From Ideonella livida (GTDB lineage: Bacteria > Pseudomonadota > Gammaproteobacteria > Burkholderiales > Burkholderiaceae_C), in NCBI RefSeq assembly GCF_010499455.1, contig NZ_JAAGOH010000005.1:62001-126000 (forward strand): a DNA stretch of 64,000 nucleotides, in the 5' to 3' direction. This document shows, one piece after another, positions 8,918-18,855 of this stretch. The stretch's first letter is position 1, and each line of letters opens with the position of its first letter. Below the pieces are notes generated by a model that saw only the letters and a list, made by a program, of their open reading frames with translations, did not search any database and was not told the origin of the DNA. The translations under genes and the position numbers were made by a program.

Positions 8918-10192
8918 TCAGGCGCTGGCCTTGGCCTGTTCGCGGTACACCAGCAGGGGCTTTCCGCCTTCTTCCACGATGTGTTCGTCGAGCACAACCT
9001 TGCTCACCCCCTCCAGGGTGGGCAACTCAAACATGGTGTCCATCAGGGACTGCTCCATGATGGAGCGCAAGCCGCGGGCTCCCGTCTTGCGGGCCAGCGC
9101 CTTTCGGGCAATGGCCGCCAAGGCCGACGACCGGATCTCCAGCTCCACACCATCCATGGCAAAAAGCTTCTGGTATTGCTTGACCAGGGCGTTCTTGGGC
9201 TCGACCAAGATGTCCACCAGCGCCTCTTCGGTCAGCTCACCCAAGGTGGCCACCACCGGCAGTCGACCGACCAACTCCGGAATGAGGCCGAAGCGCACCA
9301 GATCCTCCGGTTCGGCTTCCTTGAAGATCTCCGCGCTACGCTTCTCACTCTTGCTGTGCACCGTGGCACCGAATCCGATGCCGGACTTCTCGGTGCGACG
9401 CTGGATCACCTTCTCCAGGCCGTCGAAGGCGCCACCACAGATGAACAGAATGTTCGTGGTGTCTATCTGCAAGAAATCCTGGTTGGGATGCTTGCGCCCA
9501 CCTTGCGGTGGCACGCTGGCCATGGTGCCCTCCACCAGCTTCAGCAGCGCCTGCTGCACCCCTTCGCCGGACACATCCCGGGTGATGCTGGGGTTGTCGG
9601 ACTTGCGGCTGATCTTGTCAATTTCGTCGATGTAGACAATGCCGCGCTGCGCCCGCTCCACATCGTAATTGCAGTTCTGCAGCAGCTTTTGGATGATGTT
9701 CTCGACATCCTCGCCCACATAGCCTGCTTCAGTCAGCGTGGTCGCATCGGCGATGACGAAGGGCACATTGAGCAGGCGCGCGAGCGTCTGCGCAAGAAGC
9801 GTCTTGCCAGAGCCTGTGGGGCCGATCAGCAGGATGTTGCTCTTGGACAGCTCCACCTCGTCCTTACCACCCCCGGCGTGCTTGAGCCGCTTGTAGTGGT
9901 TGTAGACAGCGACGGAGAGGATCCGCTTGGCGGCATCCTGTCCGATCACGTACTGGTCGAGTATGGACTTGATCTCGGTGGGCACCGGCAGCTCAGCCTT
10001 GCCCGGTTTGCTGGTGGCAGTCACCGGCTCGGTGGGCACCTCGTCACGGATGATGTCATTGCAGAGTTCGATGCACTCGTCGCAGATGAACACCGAGGGG
10101 CCGGCGATGAGCTTCTTCACCTCGTGCTGGCTTTTGCCGCAGAAGGAGCAGAACAGGGCCTTTTCGCCGGAGGCGCCTTTCTTGTCTGGCAT
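8918..10192 (-). CDS. clpX: ATP-dependent Clp protease ATP-binding subunit ClpX
   Basis: A 424-residue AAA+ unfoldase that feeds tagged proteins to ClpP. The N-terminal zinc-binding domain is intact (CSFCGK and CDECIELC, residues about 15-41), followed by Walker [22 protein letters not shown], Walker [14 protein letters not shown], the pore loop region and the ClpP-docking IGFGATV loop. The C-terminal AAA small domain ends in [21 protein letters not shown]. Length is normal. It follows clpP after 138 bases. Confidence 0.97.
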   Translation of the reverse strand: MPDKKGASGEKALFCSFCGKSQHEVKKLIAGPSVFICDECIELCNDIIRDEVPTEPVTATSKPGKAELPVPTEIKSILDQYVIGQDAAKRILSVAVYNHYKRLKHAGGGKDEVELSKSNILLIGPTGSGKTLLAQTLARLLNVPFVIADATTLTEAGYVGEDVENIIQKLLQNCNYDVERAQRGIVYIDEIDKISRKSDNPSITRDVSGEGVQQALLKLVEGTMASVPPQGGRKHPNQDFLQIDTTNILFICGGAFDGLEKVIQRRTEKSGIGFGATVHSKSEKRSAEIFKEAEPEDLVRFGLIPELVGRLPVVATLGELTEEALVDILVEPKNALVKQYQKLFAMDGVELEIRSSALAAIARKALARKTGARGLRSIMEQSLMDTMFELPTLEGVSKVVLDEHIVEEGGKPLLVYREQAKASA

Positions 10193-10330
10193 GGGTATCG
10201 GTCAGTGGCAGGGCCGGATGAATCTGAATTGATGATAGTCCAGGGCCCCAGGGACCCTGGCACCGGAAATGCCCCCAGATCACCAGGGTGATGAGCACTC
10301 CGGTCTGCTGGCGTCGAAGAAATGACGACT

Positions 10331-10939
10331 TCAGCCGCGCTTCTCCAGCACCTGGTCGATCAGCCCGTAGGTCTGCGCCTCTGCGGCAGTCATGTAGTAG
10401 TCGCGCTCGGTGTCCGCCTGGATCTTCTCCAGGGGCTGGCCGGTGCGATCCGCCAGGATGCGATTGAGCTGTTCGCGAGTCTTGAGGATCTCGCGGGCAT
10501 GGATCTCGATGTCGGTGGCCTGGCCCTGGGCCCCGCCCAGGGGCTGGTGGATCATGATCTTGCTGTTGGGCAGGGAAAAGCGCTTGCCCTTGGCACCCGC
10601 GGACAGCAGGAAAGCGCCCATGCTGGCCGCCATGCCAATGCAAAGCGTCGAGACGTCAGGCTTGATGAACTGCATCGTGTCGAAGATCGACATGCCAGCG
10701 CTCACGCTGCCACCCGGAGAGTTGATGTAGAACGAGATGTCCTTGTCGGGGTTCTCGCTCTCCAGGAACAACAGCTGGGCGACCACCAGATTGGCACTCT
10801 GGTCGTTGACCGGCCCGACGAGGAACACGATGCGCTCGCGCAGCAGCCGGGAATAGATGTCGTAGGCCCGCTCGCCACGGCCCGACTGCTCGATGACCAT
10901 CGGAACCATGCCCAGGGCTTGGGTTTCCAGTGCGCTCAT
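10331..10939 (-). CDS. clpP: ATP-dependent Clp protease proteolytic subunit ClpP
   Basis: A 202-residue serine protease that forms the tetradecameric chamber under ClpX. The triad is visible as Ser106 (GMAASMGAF), His131 (MIHQPLGG) and Asp180 (DTERD). The start [18 protein letters not shown] at 10937-10939 has AAAGGA just upstream; 21 further upstream codons are not conserved. The short N-terminal propeptide region before MVPMVIEQ is normal for the family. It is separated from the upstream tig gene by a terminator, so clpP probably also has its own promoter. Confidence 0.97.
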   Translation of the reverse strand: MSALETQALGMVPMVIEQSGRGERAYDIYSRLLRERIVFLVGPVNDQSANLVVAQLLFLESENPDKDISFYINSPGGSVSAGMSIFDTMQFIKPDVSTLCIGMAASMGAFLLSAGAKGKRFSLPNSKIMIHQPLGGAQGQATDIEIHAREILKTREQLNRILADRTGQPLEKIQADTERDYYMTAAEAQTYGLIDQVLEKRG

Positions 10940-11011
10940 GGATGTCCTTTTCGAATGGAGATGGGAAAGTGGCGGATCATTATGTCGCCAGCGCTTAACC
11001 ACCTTATCGGC

Positions 11012-11040
11012 AAAAAAAAGCCCGGCCTTTGAGGTCGGGC
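11012..11040 (-). terminator. Rho-independent terminator after tig
   Basis: Minus-strand stem GCCCGACC/GGCCGGGC (one mismatch) closed by a short CTCAAA-type loop and followed by eight T residues (11012-11019). It lies between tig and clpP. Confidence 0.85.
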
Positions 11041-11101
11041 GATTCAGGCTTGACCCGGGCTGCGGCTACAGCGGACCGCCATGCCCCGGGGTGACGCACA
11101 A

Positions 11102-12409
11102 TCAGGCGGTCATCAGCTCATCAAAGGGCAGGCTCTTGTCGGTGACCTTGGCCTGGGCGAGGACGAACTCAGCCACGTTGTTCTCGATGACCACGGCCTC
11201 GACCTCGGCCATCCGCTGACGGTCGGACAAGTACCAGCGCACCACTTCAGCCGGCTGCTCGTAGCTCTGGGCCATTTCCTCGATGTGGGCCTGCAGCTGC
11301 TCCGGCTTGGCTTGCAAGTTGTTGGCACGCACCAGCTCCGACACCAGCAGGCCCAGGCGCACGCGCTTCTCGGCTTGGGCGCTGAAGATCTCCTCGGGAA
11401 TCGGGGTCTTGTCTGCGTCCTTGATGCCGCGCTGCTTGAGGTCGGCGCGGGCGCCGTCGACCAGACGCTCAACTTCAGACTTCACCAGAGCCTTGGGCAC
11501 ATCCAGCTCGGCAGCCTTGACAAGGGCGTCCATCACGGCCGACTTGTTACGGGCCAGCACGCGGAACTTCACCTCGCGCTCAAGGTTCTTGCGGACGTCG
11601 GCGCGCAGGCCCTCCACGGTGGCCTCGGTCAGACCGAGGGAGGCGACGAACTCGGCGTTCACCTCCGGCAGGACCTGCGCCTCAACCTTCTTCATGGTGA
11701 CCAGGAAGTCGGCTTCCTTGCCGGCCACGTCCTTGCCGTGATAGTCCTCGGGGAACTGCAGCGGGAAGGTCTTGGATTCGCCGATCTTCATGCCACGCAC
11801 GGCAGCATCAAACTGCTCGAGCATCTGGCCTTCGCCCACCAGGAACTGGAAGGCTTCGGCCTTGCCGCCGGCAAAGGGCTCGCCGTCAATCTTGCCTTCG
11901 AAATCGATGGTGACACGGTCACCGGCCTCGGCGCCAGCGTCAGCCGCGCGCTCGACGAAGGTGCGGCGCTGCTTGCGCAGGATTTCGACGGTCTTGTCGA
12001 TGGCGGCGTCGTCCACCACCGCCTCAACGCGCTCCACTTCGGCAGTGGACAGGTCCGGCACCTTCACGTCGGGGTAGACCTCAAAGGTCGCGGCAAAAGC
12101 CAGCTGACCTTCAGGCGCTTCGTCCTGCTGGGTGATGCTGGGCATGCCAGCCACGCGCAGCTTGGCCTCGCTGGCCGCTTGGTTGAAAGCCTCACCGATC
12201 TTGTCGTTCATGACCTCGTACTGCACCGAGTAGCCATAACGTTGGGCGACGACCGACATCGGCACCTTGCCCGGACGGAAACCGTCGACCTTGACCGTGC
12301 GCGACAGCTTCTTGAGGCGGGCCTCGACCTCGGAAGTGATCTCTGCAGCCGGCAGCGTCAGCGTGATGCGGCGTTCGAGTTTCTCGAGGGTTTCTACATT
12401 GACTGCCAT
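11102..12409 (-). CDS. tig: trigger factor, ribosome-associated chaperone
   Basis: A 435-residue trigger factor that binds the ribosome exit tunnel and shelters nascent chains. The N-terminal ribosome-binding signature GFRPGKVP is at about residues 43-50, the FKBP-type PPIase domain follows (AEAGDRVTIDFEGKIDGEPFAGG, MKIGESKTFPLQFPEDYHGKDVAGKEADF) and the helical C-terminal chaperone arms complete the protein. Length is standard. It lies directly downstream of tRNA-Leu(UAG) and upstream of clpP-clpX-lon, the usual order in proteobacteria. Confidence 0.97.
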   Translation of the reverse strand: MAVNVETLEKLERRITLTLPAAEITSEVEARLKKLSRTVKVDGFRPGKVPMSVVAQRYGYSVQYEVMNDKIGEAFNQAASEAKLRVAGMPSITQQDEAPEGQLAFAATFEVYPDVKVPDLSTAEVERVEAVVDDAAIDKTVEILRKQRRTFVERAADAGAEAGDRVTIDFEGKIDGEPFAGGKAEAFQFLVGEGQMLEQFDAAVRGMKIGESKTFPLQFPEDYHGKDVAGKEADFLVTMKKVEAQVLPEVNAEFVASLGLTEATVEGLRADVRKNLEREVKFRVLARNKSAVMDALVKAAELDVPKALVKSEVERLVDGARADLKQRGIKDADKTPIPEEIFSAQAEKRVRLGLLVSELVRANNLQAKPEQLQAHIEEMAQSYEQPAEVVRWYLSDRQRMAEVEAVVIENNVAEFVLAQAKVTDKSLPFDELMTA

Positions 12410-12437
12410 GTTGCTTGCTCTGTATTGGTCTTCATGA

Positions 12438-12524
12438 TGGTGCGCGGGGCCGGACTCGAACCGGCACGCCCGTGAAGGCGTCAGGACCTAAACCTGGTGC
12501 GTCTACCAATTTCGCCACCCGCGC
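12438..12524 (-). tRNA. tRNA-Leu (anticodon UAG)
   Basis: An 87-base class II tRNA on the minus strand: acceptor GCGCGGG/CCCGCGC, anticodon loop TTTAGGT (TAG), long variable arm, encoded CCA at 12438-12440. It reads CUA and related leucine codons. A TAGAAT hexamer at 12649-12654 is a possible -10, but no good -35 accompanies it. tig follows in the same direction 28 bases later, so the two may share a transcript. Confidence 0.96.
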
Positions 12525-12719
12525 GACACGGAGGCCTGGTGGCGGGCGATGACGACGCCGCACCAGGACTCCTGGATCCACTCCATGCGGGGCCAGGCAC
12601 CCGACATTCACAGAAACGGGCACCCTGCCATTCCACAGGGAATCCAACATTCTAACGGGCACCGGCGCGCATATCCGTTCACGCTTTTCCGGGTGCGGCG
12701 GACGGATGCCGGAAGGTCG

Positions 12720-15700
12720 TCAGCGGCGTACGCGGAACCAGGCCGCATACATCGCCGGCAGCGCCAGCAGGGTGAGCACCGTGGCGACCACCAGCCCACC
12801 CATGATGGCCACGGCCATAGGCCCCCAGAACAGGCTGCGGGAGAGCGGGATCATCGCCAGCACCGCCGCTGCTGCGGTCAGGACGATGGGGCGGAACCGC
12901 CGCACGGCCGACTCGACCACGGCCTCCCAAGCCGGCACGCCACGCTGCCGGTCCTGCTCGATCTGGTCGATGAGGATGACCGAGTTGCGCATGATCATGC
13001 CCATGAGTGCAATGAACCCCAGCAGGGCCACGAAACCGAACGGCCGGTTGAGCAGCAGCAGTGCACCCGCCACCCCGGCGATGCCCAGCGGGGCTGTGAG
13101 CACGACCAGCATCACCCGGGAGAAGCTCTGGAGTTGCATCATCAGCAGGGTCAGCATGATGAAGACCATGAGCGGCACCCCGGCAGCGATGGAAGCCTGG
13201 CCCTTGGAACTTTCCGCCACAGCCCCCGCCACCTCGATGTCCAGTCCCGTGGGCATCTTCTGGCGCAAGGTCTGCATGGCCGGCCAAAGCTCGGCCGTGA
13301 CCGTGGCCCCTTGCACGCCATCGACCACGTCGCCTTGCACCGTGACAGCGTACTTGCGGCCCTCGCGCCACATGATGCCGGGCTCCCACACCTGCCGAAT
13401 GCTGGCCACCTGGGACAACGGCACGGGCCGCCCCAGGCTGCTGGCCAGCTGCACATGGCCCAGGTCAGCCAGCACCTGCCTGTCTGATGCTGGCGAGCGC
13501 AACGAGATCTCAATCAGGCGATCGCCCTCGCGGAACTGCGCCACCGGCAGGCCGGTGACCAGGGTCCTGATAGCTTGGGCAATGCTTTGGCTGGACACAC
13601 CGAGGGCCCGGGCCTTGTCCTGATCCACCTCAAAGCGCAGCGACTTGACCTCTTCGTTCCAGTTGTCGTTGACCCCGCGCATCTGCGGATGCTGGCGCAG
13701 CAGCGCCTTGGCTTCTTCGGCCCACTGCCGCAGCGCCACGGGATCTTCTCCCGTCACGCGAAACTGGACCGGATAGGGCACCGGAGGTCCATTGGGCAGC
13801 AGCTTGATGCGGCCGCGCACCTCAGGCATCTCGGTGGCCAGCAGTTCAGGCAAGCGCCGCCGCAGGCCCTCGCGCTGCTCCAGGGTCTTGGGCAGCAGGA
13901 TGAACTGGCTCACATTGGCCTGCGGAAACACTTGGTCGAGGGGCAGGTAGAAGCGGGGCACACCGCTTCCGACCCAAGCCGTGACCGTCTCGACCTCGGG
14001 CTGCTGCAGCATCAGGGCCTCAAAGCGCCGCGCCACGCGCTCGCTTTCCTGGATGGTGGAGCCTTCCGGCAGCCACAGGTCCACGGTGATCTCGGGCCGG
14101 CTGGAATCGGGGAAGAACTGTTGTTCCACCTTGCCCATGCCCACGACTCCCGCTGCAAAGGTCAGGACAGTCAGGCCGATGGTGATCCAGCGGTGGTCGA
14201 CGCACCAGTTAACCAGGCGGCGGAAGCCCAGGTAGAAGGGCGTGTCGAAGAGTTCGTGCGGCCCGTCGTTCTGCCCGTGCTGCCTCGTGCGCAACAGCCA
14301 AGCCCCCAGGTAAGGCACGAAGTACACCGACACCAGCCAGGAGATGATGAGCGAGGCGGAGGTCACCGCGAATATCGCGAAGGTGTATTCCCCCGTGACC
14401 GACTTGGCCAGTCCGATGGGCAGGAAGCCGGCGGCGGTGATCAGGGTGCCCGTGAGCATGGGCATGGAGGTGGCCTCGTAGGCGTAGGTGGCGGCATGCA
14501 TGCGGTCATGCCCCTCCTCAAGCTTTCGAACCATCATCTCCACAGCAATGATCGCATCGTCCACCAGCAAGCCCAGGGCGATGATCAGGGAGCCCAGGGA
14601 GATCTTGTGCAGGCCCACGCCCCAATAGAACATGGTCACGAACGTGATGGCCAGCACCAGTGGAATGGTGATGCCCACGACCAGACCCGGCCAGATGTCC
14701 ACCCGCAGCGGGCGGGTGTGCAGGCCCAGACTGACGAAGCTGACGGCCAGCACGATCACCACCGCCTCGATCAGCACGCCGATGAATTCGTTGACGGAAC
14801 GCGCCACAGCTTTCGGCTGATCCTGGATCTGCTCGATCTCAATGCCCACGGGCAGGTCGGCGCGCACACGCTCCACGTTGGCCTTGAGGTCCTTCCCCAA
14901 GGCGATGATGTCCCCACCTTTGGCCATGGAGACGCCCAGGGCCACCACCTGACGGCCTTGATGACGCACCATGGTCGTGGGCGGATCGGCATAGCCCCGG
15001 CGAAGGTGAGCGATGTCGCCCAACCGATACGTGGCCGACTGCCCGGTCACCGGATGGGTGCCGCGGATGGGCAGCTGCGCCAGGGACTCCACCGTCTGGA
15101 AGGCGCCACCTACCCGCATTTGCACGTTCTGGGCCCCCGCATTGAAGACCCCGGCACTCTCCACCGCGTTCTGCGCATTAAGCTGGCTGATCACCTGCCC
15201 CATGTCCAAGCCCAGTTGCGCCAGGCGCTTCTGGGACACCTCGACGAACAACTTCTCGGCCTGCACACCGAAGAGCTCGACCTTGGCCACGTTGGGCACA
15301 CGCAGAAACTGACCCCGCACCCGCTCGGCATGCTGGCGCAGTTCCTCCTGGCTGAAGCCATCGGCGCTCAGGGCGAACAGGGAGCCGTAGACGTCTCCGA
15401 ACTCATCGTTGTAGAACGGGCCCAGCACCCCGGCAGGCAGGCTGGACCGCATGTCCCCCACCTTCTTGCGCACCTGATACCAGGCGTCAGGCACCTCCTT
15501 GGGCGGGGTGGAATCCTTGAGCTGGAAGATGGTGAGGCTTTCACCGGGCTTGGTGAAGCTGCGGATGATGTCCGCATGCGGCACCTCTTGCAGCGTGCGT
15601 TCGATCTTGTCGGTGACCTGGTCCGCCATCTGCTGGGCCGTGGCGCCCGGCCAGTAAGCCTGCACCACCATCGCGCGGAACGTGAACGGCGGATCCTCAT

Positions 15701-15836
15701 CCTGCCCCAGCTGGAAGTAGGCGGCCAGCCCCAGCACCATCAGCACCACCATCAGGTAGCGGGTCAGTGGCGCGTGCTCCAGCGCCCAGCGCGAAATGTT
15801 GAACCGGGCGCCCTTGAAACTTTCGTGTTCCTGCAT
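12720..15836 (-). CDS. RND efflux pump inner-membrane permease
   Basis: A 1038-residue resistance-nodulation-division transporter (AcrB/MexB-like fold, nearer to the MdtB/TriC type). Twelve membrane segments are expected, with two large periplasmic loops; the proton-relay pair is visible in LGLLVDDAIIAVEMMV of TM4, and the TM10-12 region carries FGFVALLGFIALMGMIMRNSVILIDQIE. It would export drugs or other amphiphiles using the proton gradient. It lies 13 bases after the adaptor gene with an AAGGGG-type ribosome site, so the two are co-translated. No outer-membrane channel gene is present here, so a shared TolC-like protein is implied. Confidence 0.93.
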   Translation of the reverse strand: MQEHESFKGARFNISRWALEHAPLTRYLMVVLMVLGLAAYFQLGQDEDPPFTFRAMVVQAYWPGATAQQMADQVTDKIERTLQEVPHADIIRSFTKPGESLTIFQLKDSTPPKEVPDAWYQVRKKVGDMRSSLPAGVLGPFYNDEFGDVYGSLFALSADGFSQEELRQHAERVRGQFLRVPNVAKVELFGVQAEKLFVEVSQKRLAQLGLDMGQVISQLNAQNAVESAGVFNAGAQNVQMRVGGAFQTVESLAQLPIRGTHPVTGQSATYRLGDIAHLRRGYADPPTTMVRHQGRQVVALGVSMAKGGDIIALGKDLKANVERVRADLPVGIEIEQIQDQPKAVARSVNEFIGVLIEAVVIVLAVSFVSLGLHTRPLRVDIWPGLVVGITIPLVLAITFVTMFYWGVGLHKISLGSLIIALGLLVDDAIIAVEMMVRKLEEGHDRMHAATYAYEATSMPMLTGTLITAAGFLPIGLAKSVTGEYTFAIFAVTSASLIISWLVSVYFVPYLGAWLLRTRQHGQNDGPHELFDTPFYLGFRRLVNWCVDHRWITIGLTVLTFAAGVVGMGKVEQQFFPDSSRPEITVDLWLPEGSTIQESERVARRFEALMLQQPEVETVTAWVGSGVPRFYLPLDQVFPQANVSQFILLPKTLEQREGLRRRLPELLATEMPEVRGRIKLLPNGPPVPYPVQFRVTGEDPVALRQWAEEAKALLRQHPQMRGVNDNWNEEVKSLRFEVDQDKARALGVSSQSIAQAIRTLVTGLPVAQFREGDRLIEISLRSPASDRQVLADLGHVQLASSLGRPVPLSQVASIRQVWEPGIMWREGRKYAVTVQGDVVDGVQGATVTAELWPAMQTLRQKMPTGLDIEVAGAVAESSKGQASIAAGVPLMVFIMLTLLMMQLQSFSRVMLVVLTAPLGIAGVAGALLLLNRPFGFVALLGFIALMGMIMRNSVILIDQIEQDRQRGVPAWEAVVESAVRRFRPIVLTAAAAVLAMIPLSRSLFWGPMAVAIMGGLVVATVLTLLALPAMYAAWFRVRR

Positions 15837-15849
15837 GTCCGCCCCTTGC

Positions 15850-16980
15850 TCAGCGCTGCGCCGACGCCGACGCCGTCGACGGGCCGACGGCCGAATCCCC
15901 CATGCGGCGGACCTTCTGACCCGCCGTCAGGACGTGGGTGCCCGCCGTCACGATCTCTTCGCCCGGCTTGAGTCCCTGGCTGACGATGGCCTGGTTGCCA
16001 TCACTGCCGCCCAACTCCACCGGCCGCAACGCCACCGTCATGGAGGCGCCATCCAGCACCCAGACGGCCGAGCGGCCCTTGTCTGCCAACACGGCGGTCA
16101 AGGGCACACGGATCGCCGCGGCCGCCGTCACCTGCGGCAGGCGCAAGGTGCCCGACTGACCTAGAACCGCCTCGCGCCCAATGTCGGCCTTGGCCAGGAA
16201 GGTTCGCGTGACCGGGTCCGCCGCTGCGGCAAGCTCTCGCAGCGTCACCGGCCTGGAGTCCGCCTCTCCCCAGGCCTGCCAGCGCAGCAGTCCGGGCTGA
16301 CCCAGCGCTCGCCGGAACTCTTGATAGCGCGTCTCGGGTACCTGGAAGACCGCATCGCGGGGCCCGTCATGCGCCAGGCGCAACACCGCCGTGCCGGCAG
16401 CCAGCACCTGACCCGGCTCCGCCTCAATGCCCGCAATCACCCCAGCCTCCGGTGCAGTCAGTTGGGCATAAGCCGACTGGTTGTCCTGCACCTGCGCCTG
16501 GGCGCGCGCCTGCTCCCACTGGGCCTGCGCCGAACGCCAAGCGGTCTCGCGGCGTTCCACTTCTGCCGCGCTCACAAAGCCCTGCCCTTTGAGCTCACGT
16601 GCGCGCTGCAGATCTGCCAAGGCCTGCTGCAAAGCCACATCCGCCGCCCGCACTCCAGCCTGCGCGGCATCCCGCCCCAACCGCAGGTCCGCAGGATCCA
16701 GCTGCGCGAGCACTTGACCCGCGCGCACGGTCTCGCCCAGCTGAGCCGGCCGCTGGAGCAGCTTGCCAGGGACCCTGAAGGACAGCCGCGTCTCGATCCG
16801 GGCCTTCACCTCGCCAGGAAACTCGGAGACCCGCACCGCGTCGGCCTGACCCACGGTCAGCAGACGCACGGCCCGCACGGGCTCAGGCGGCACCGCCTTG
16901 GGCGCGCAGGCCACCAAGGCCAAGGCGGTCAAGGCCAACAGGCCGGCCGTCCGGTGAGTCGGGGAGAGGGAATGCGCCAT
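15850..16980 (-). CDS. RND efflux periplasmic adaptor lipoprotein
   Basis: A 376-residue membrane-fusion protein. The N-terminus has a lipoprotein signal with lipobox LVAC (Cys25), then the barrel-sandwich half-motifs (RIETRLSFRVPGKLLQRPAQLGETVRAGQVLAQLDP, shortened here to its start RIETRLSF), an alpha-hairpin rich in A, Q and R (about residues 95-165), and the second lipoyl half and beta-barrel (VPLTAVLADKGRSAVWVLDG). It links the permease to an outer-membrane channel. It is the first gene of the pump operon behind the operator-bearing promoter at 17038-17080. Confidence 0.92.
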   Translation of the reverse strand: MAHSLSPTHRTAGLLALTALALVACAPKAVPPEPVRAVRLLTVGQADAVRVSEFPGEVKARIETRLSFRVPGKLLQRPAQLGETVRAGQVLAQLDPADLRLGRDAAQAGVRAADVALQQALADLQRARELKGQGFVSAAEVERRETAWRSAQAQWEQARAQAQVQDNQSAYAQLTAPEAGVIAGIEAEPGQVLAAGTAVLRLAHDGPRDAVFQVPETRYQEFRRALGQPGLLRWQAWGEADSRPVTLRELAAAADPVTRTFLAKADIGREAVLGQSGTLRLPQVTAAAAIRVPLTAVLADKGRSAVWVLDGASMTVALRPVELGGSDGNQAIVSQGLKPGEEIVTAGTHVLTAGQKVRRMGDSAVGPSTASASAQR

Positions 16981-17037
16981 GGAACCTTCCGCATGCTGAC
17001 GGCCCGTGACGGCATCCCGCCACAGGCCCGGTTAATG

Positions 17038-17051
17038 ACTGACTGGTCAGT
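17038..17051 (-). promoter_or_regulatory. palindromic operator at the RND pump promoter (TetR type)
   Basis: ACTGAC-TG-GTCAGT is a perfect 6-2-6 palindrome that begins immediately downstream of the -10 box, covering the expected transcription start of the pump operon. Its form and place match operators of TetR/AcrR repressors of RND pumps, but no such regulator gene is encoded in this window. Confidence 0.65.
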
Positions 17052-17080
17052 AATGTAGAAGCAGCTTTGTCCGACGTCAA
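17052..17080 (-). promoter_or_regulatory. sigma-70 promoter of the RND pump operon
   Basis: Minus strand: -35 TTGACG (17075-17080), 17-base spacer, -10 TACATT (17052-17057). Five of six bases match the consensus at -35 and four to five at -10. The operator palindrome abuts the -10. Confidence 0.75.
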
Positions 17081-17128
17081 TGAATCGCGGTCACGGCAAC
17101 GGCCTTGCGGCGCGTGGACAATGCCGGG

Positions 17129-18010
17129 GTGTCGGTCAATCACTACGAAAACTTTCCCGTCGCTTCCCTGCTCTGCCCGCCGGTACTCCGTCCGGCGGTC
17201 GTCGCCATCTACCGCTTCGCGCGTACGGCGGATGACCTGGCCGACGAGGGAGAAGTCGCCTTGTTCGACCGCCTAGAGGCGCTGGACAGCCTGCGTGACG
17301 GGGTCACGGCCTTGTGGGCGGACAACACCGTCGCCGAGCGTTGGGCAGACATCCTGGCGCCTCTTCTCAGGGTGCGTCAGCGCCACGCGCTGCCCTTGCA
17401 GCCCTTCCTGGACCTGTTGAGCGCCTTCCGGCAGGATTGCGCCAATCCGGTGCATCCCGACATGGCCAGCGTGTTGGACTACTGCGCGCGTTCGGCCAAC
17501 CCGGTGGGACGCCTCATGCTCCACCTCTACGGTGTCCATGACCCCGCCTCGCAGGCCCAATCGGACGCCATCTGCACGGCCCTGCAGCTGATCAACTTTT
17601 GGCAGGACCTGGGGCAGGACCTCACGCGCGGGCGGCTCTACCTGCCGCGCGACTTGCTCCTCCAACAGCACCTGGCACGCGACCACGACCTGACGGCTGA
17701 CGCCCTGTGCCGCCACCTTCAATGCCTGGCAGCCCACCCTGAGGGGAGACAGACCTTGCGCGCTGTGGTGGCCGCACGTTGCCAGGAGGCACGCACCCTC
17801 ATGTTGAGCGGCGCCGACTTGCCGCTGCGGCTTCCCGGACGCATCGGCTGGGAACTGCGTCTGGTGGTGCAAGGGGGGCTGCGCATCCTGGACCACATCC
17901 AGGCCATGGACCACAACACCGCCCTGAGCCGCCCCCGACTCGGCCCCGCCGACCTGCCACTCCTGATTTGGCGGGCCGCCCGCCAGCGCCCCCAGGACCG
18001 CCAACCATGA
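17129..18010 (+). CDS. hpnC: hydroxysqualene synthase HpnC
   Basis: A squalene/phytoene synthase-family enzyme that, with HpnD and HpnE, makes squalene for hopanoids; HpnC turns presqualene diphosphate into hydroxysqualene. Conserved aspartate-rich region FARTADDLADEG near the N-terminus and QLINFWQDLGQDLTRGRLYLP in the middle are family signatures. The GTG at 17129 (giving SVNHYENFPVASLL, the usual family N-terminus) is preferred; GTG 17114 and TTG 17105 are in-frame alternatives and none has a clear Shine-Dalgarno. About 293 residues. It overlaps hpnD by ATGA. Confidence 0.93.
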   Translation: MSVNHYENFPVASLLCPPVLRPAVVAIYRFARTADDLADEGEVALFDRLEALDSLRDGVTALWADNTVAERWADILAPLLRVRQRHALPLQPFLDLLSAFRQDCANPVHPDMASVLDYCARSANPVGRLMLHLYGVHDPASQAQSDAICTALQLINFWQDLGQDLTRGRLYLPRDLLLQQHLARDHDLTADALCRHLQCLAAHPEGRQTLRAVVAARCQEARTLMLSGADLPLRLPGRIGWELRLVVQGGLRILDHIQAMDHNTALSRPRLGPADLPLLIWRAARQRPQDRQP

Positions 18011-18855
18011 CGCCTGAACAGTACGTCCAACAGAAAACCGCCGCCAGCGGCTCGTCTTTCTATTACGCCTTTCTCTTCCTCCCGGCCCCCCGCCGCGCCG
18101 CCATCACCGCCTTCTACGCCTTCTGCCGTGAGGTGGATGACGTGGTCGATGAGACCAGCGACACCCAGGTGGCCGCCACCAAGCTCGGCTGGTGGCACAA
18201 AGAGGTGCTGCAGTCTTTCGCAGGCCAGCCCAGCCACCCGGTGATGCGCGCCCTCATGCCGCACACCCAGGCCTTCGGCATCGAGGCACGGCACCTCTTG
18301 GCCGTGCTGGAGGGCTGCCAAATGGATCTGCAGCAGACGCGCTACCTGGATTTCGCCAATCTGCGCCAGTACTGCCACCTCGTGGCCGGCGTGGTCGGTG
18401 AGGTCGCTGCCAACATCTTCGGCCGTGAATCCGAAGCTACGCTGCAGTACGCCCACCGCCTGGGGTTGGCCATGCAGCTCACCAACATCATCCGGGATGT
18501 CGGCGACGATGCCCGCCGCGGCCGCATCTACCTGCCTGTGGCCGAGCTGCAACGCTTTGACGTGAAGGCCCACGAGATCCTCAAACGGGATAATCCCTGG
18601 GGGTACAGCGAGCGCTTCCAGGCCCTCATGCGCTTCCAGGCCGAACGTGCGCACCAATGTTTCGATGAAGCGATGGCGCTGCTGCCAGCCGCAGAACGCT
18701 CTGCCCAGCGCCCCGGACTGATGATGGCCCAAATCTATCGGCGGCTCTTGCGTGAGATTGAAGCCGGTGACTTCCAGGTGCTGCACCAACGCATCTCGCT
18801 CACGCCACTGCGCAAACTGGGCATCGCCATCCTGACCCATGTGCGCGGTCGCTGA
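18007..18855 (+). CDS. hpnD: presqualene diphosphate synthase HpnD
   Basis: A 282-residue trans-isoprenyl diphosphate synthase that condenses two farnesyl diphosphates head-to-head to presqualene diphosphate. Metal-binding motifs are seen as CREVDDVVDE (about residue 41) and LTNIIRDVGDDARRGRIYLP (about residue 158), with the SFYYAFLFLP start of the fold. The ATG at 18007 overlaps the hpnC stop (ATGA), which fixes the start. It overlaps hpnE by 17 bases, so all three are translationally coupled. Confidence 0.95.
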   Translation: MTPEQYVQQKTAASGSSFYYAFLFLPAPRRAAITAFYAFCREVDDVVDETSDTQVAATKLGWWHKEVLQSFAGQPSHPVMRALMPHTQAFGIEARHLLAVLEGCQMDLQQTRYLDFANLRQYCHLVAGVVGEVAANIFGRESEATLQYAHRLGLAMQLTNIIRDVGDDARRGRIYLPVAELQRFDVKAHEILKRDNPWGYSERFQALMRFQAERAHQCFDEAMALLPAAERSAQRPGLMMAQIYRRLLREIEAGDFQVLHQRISLTPLRKLGIAILTHVRGR

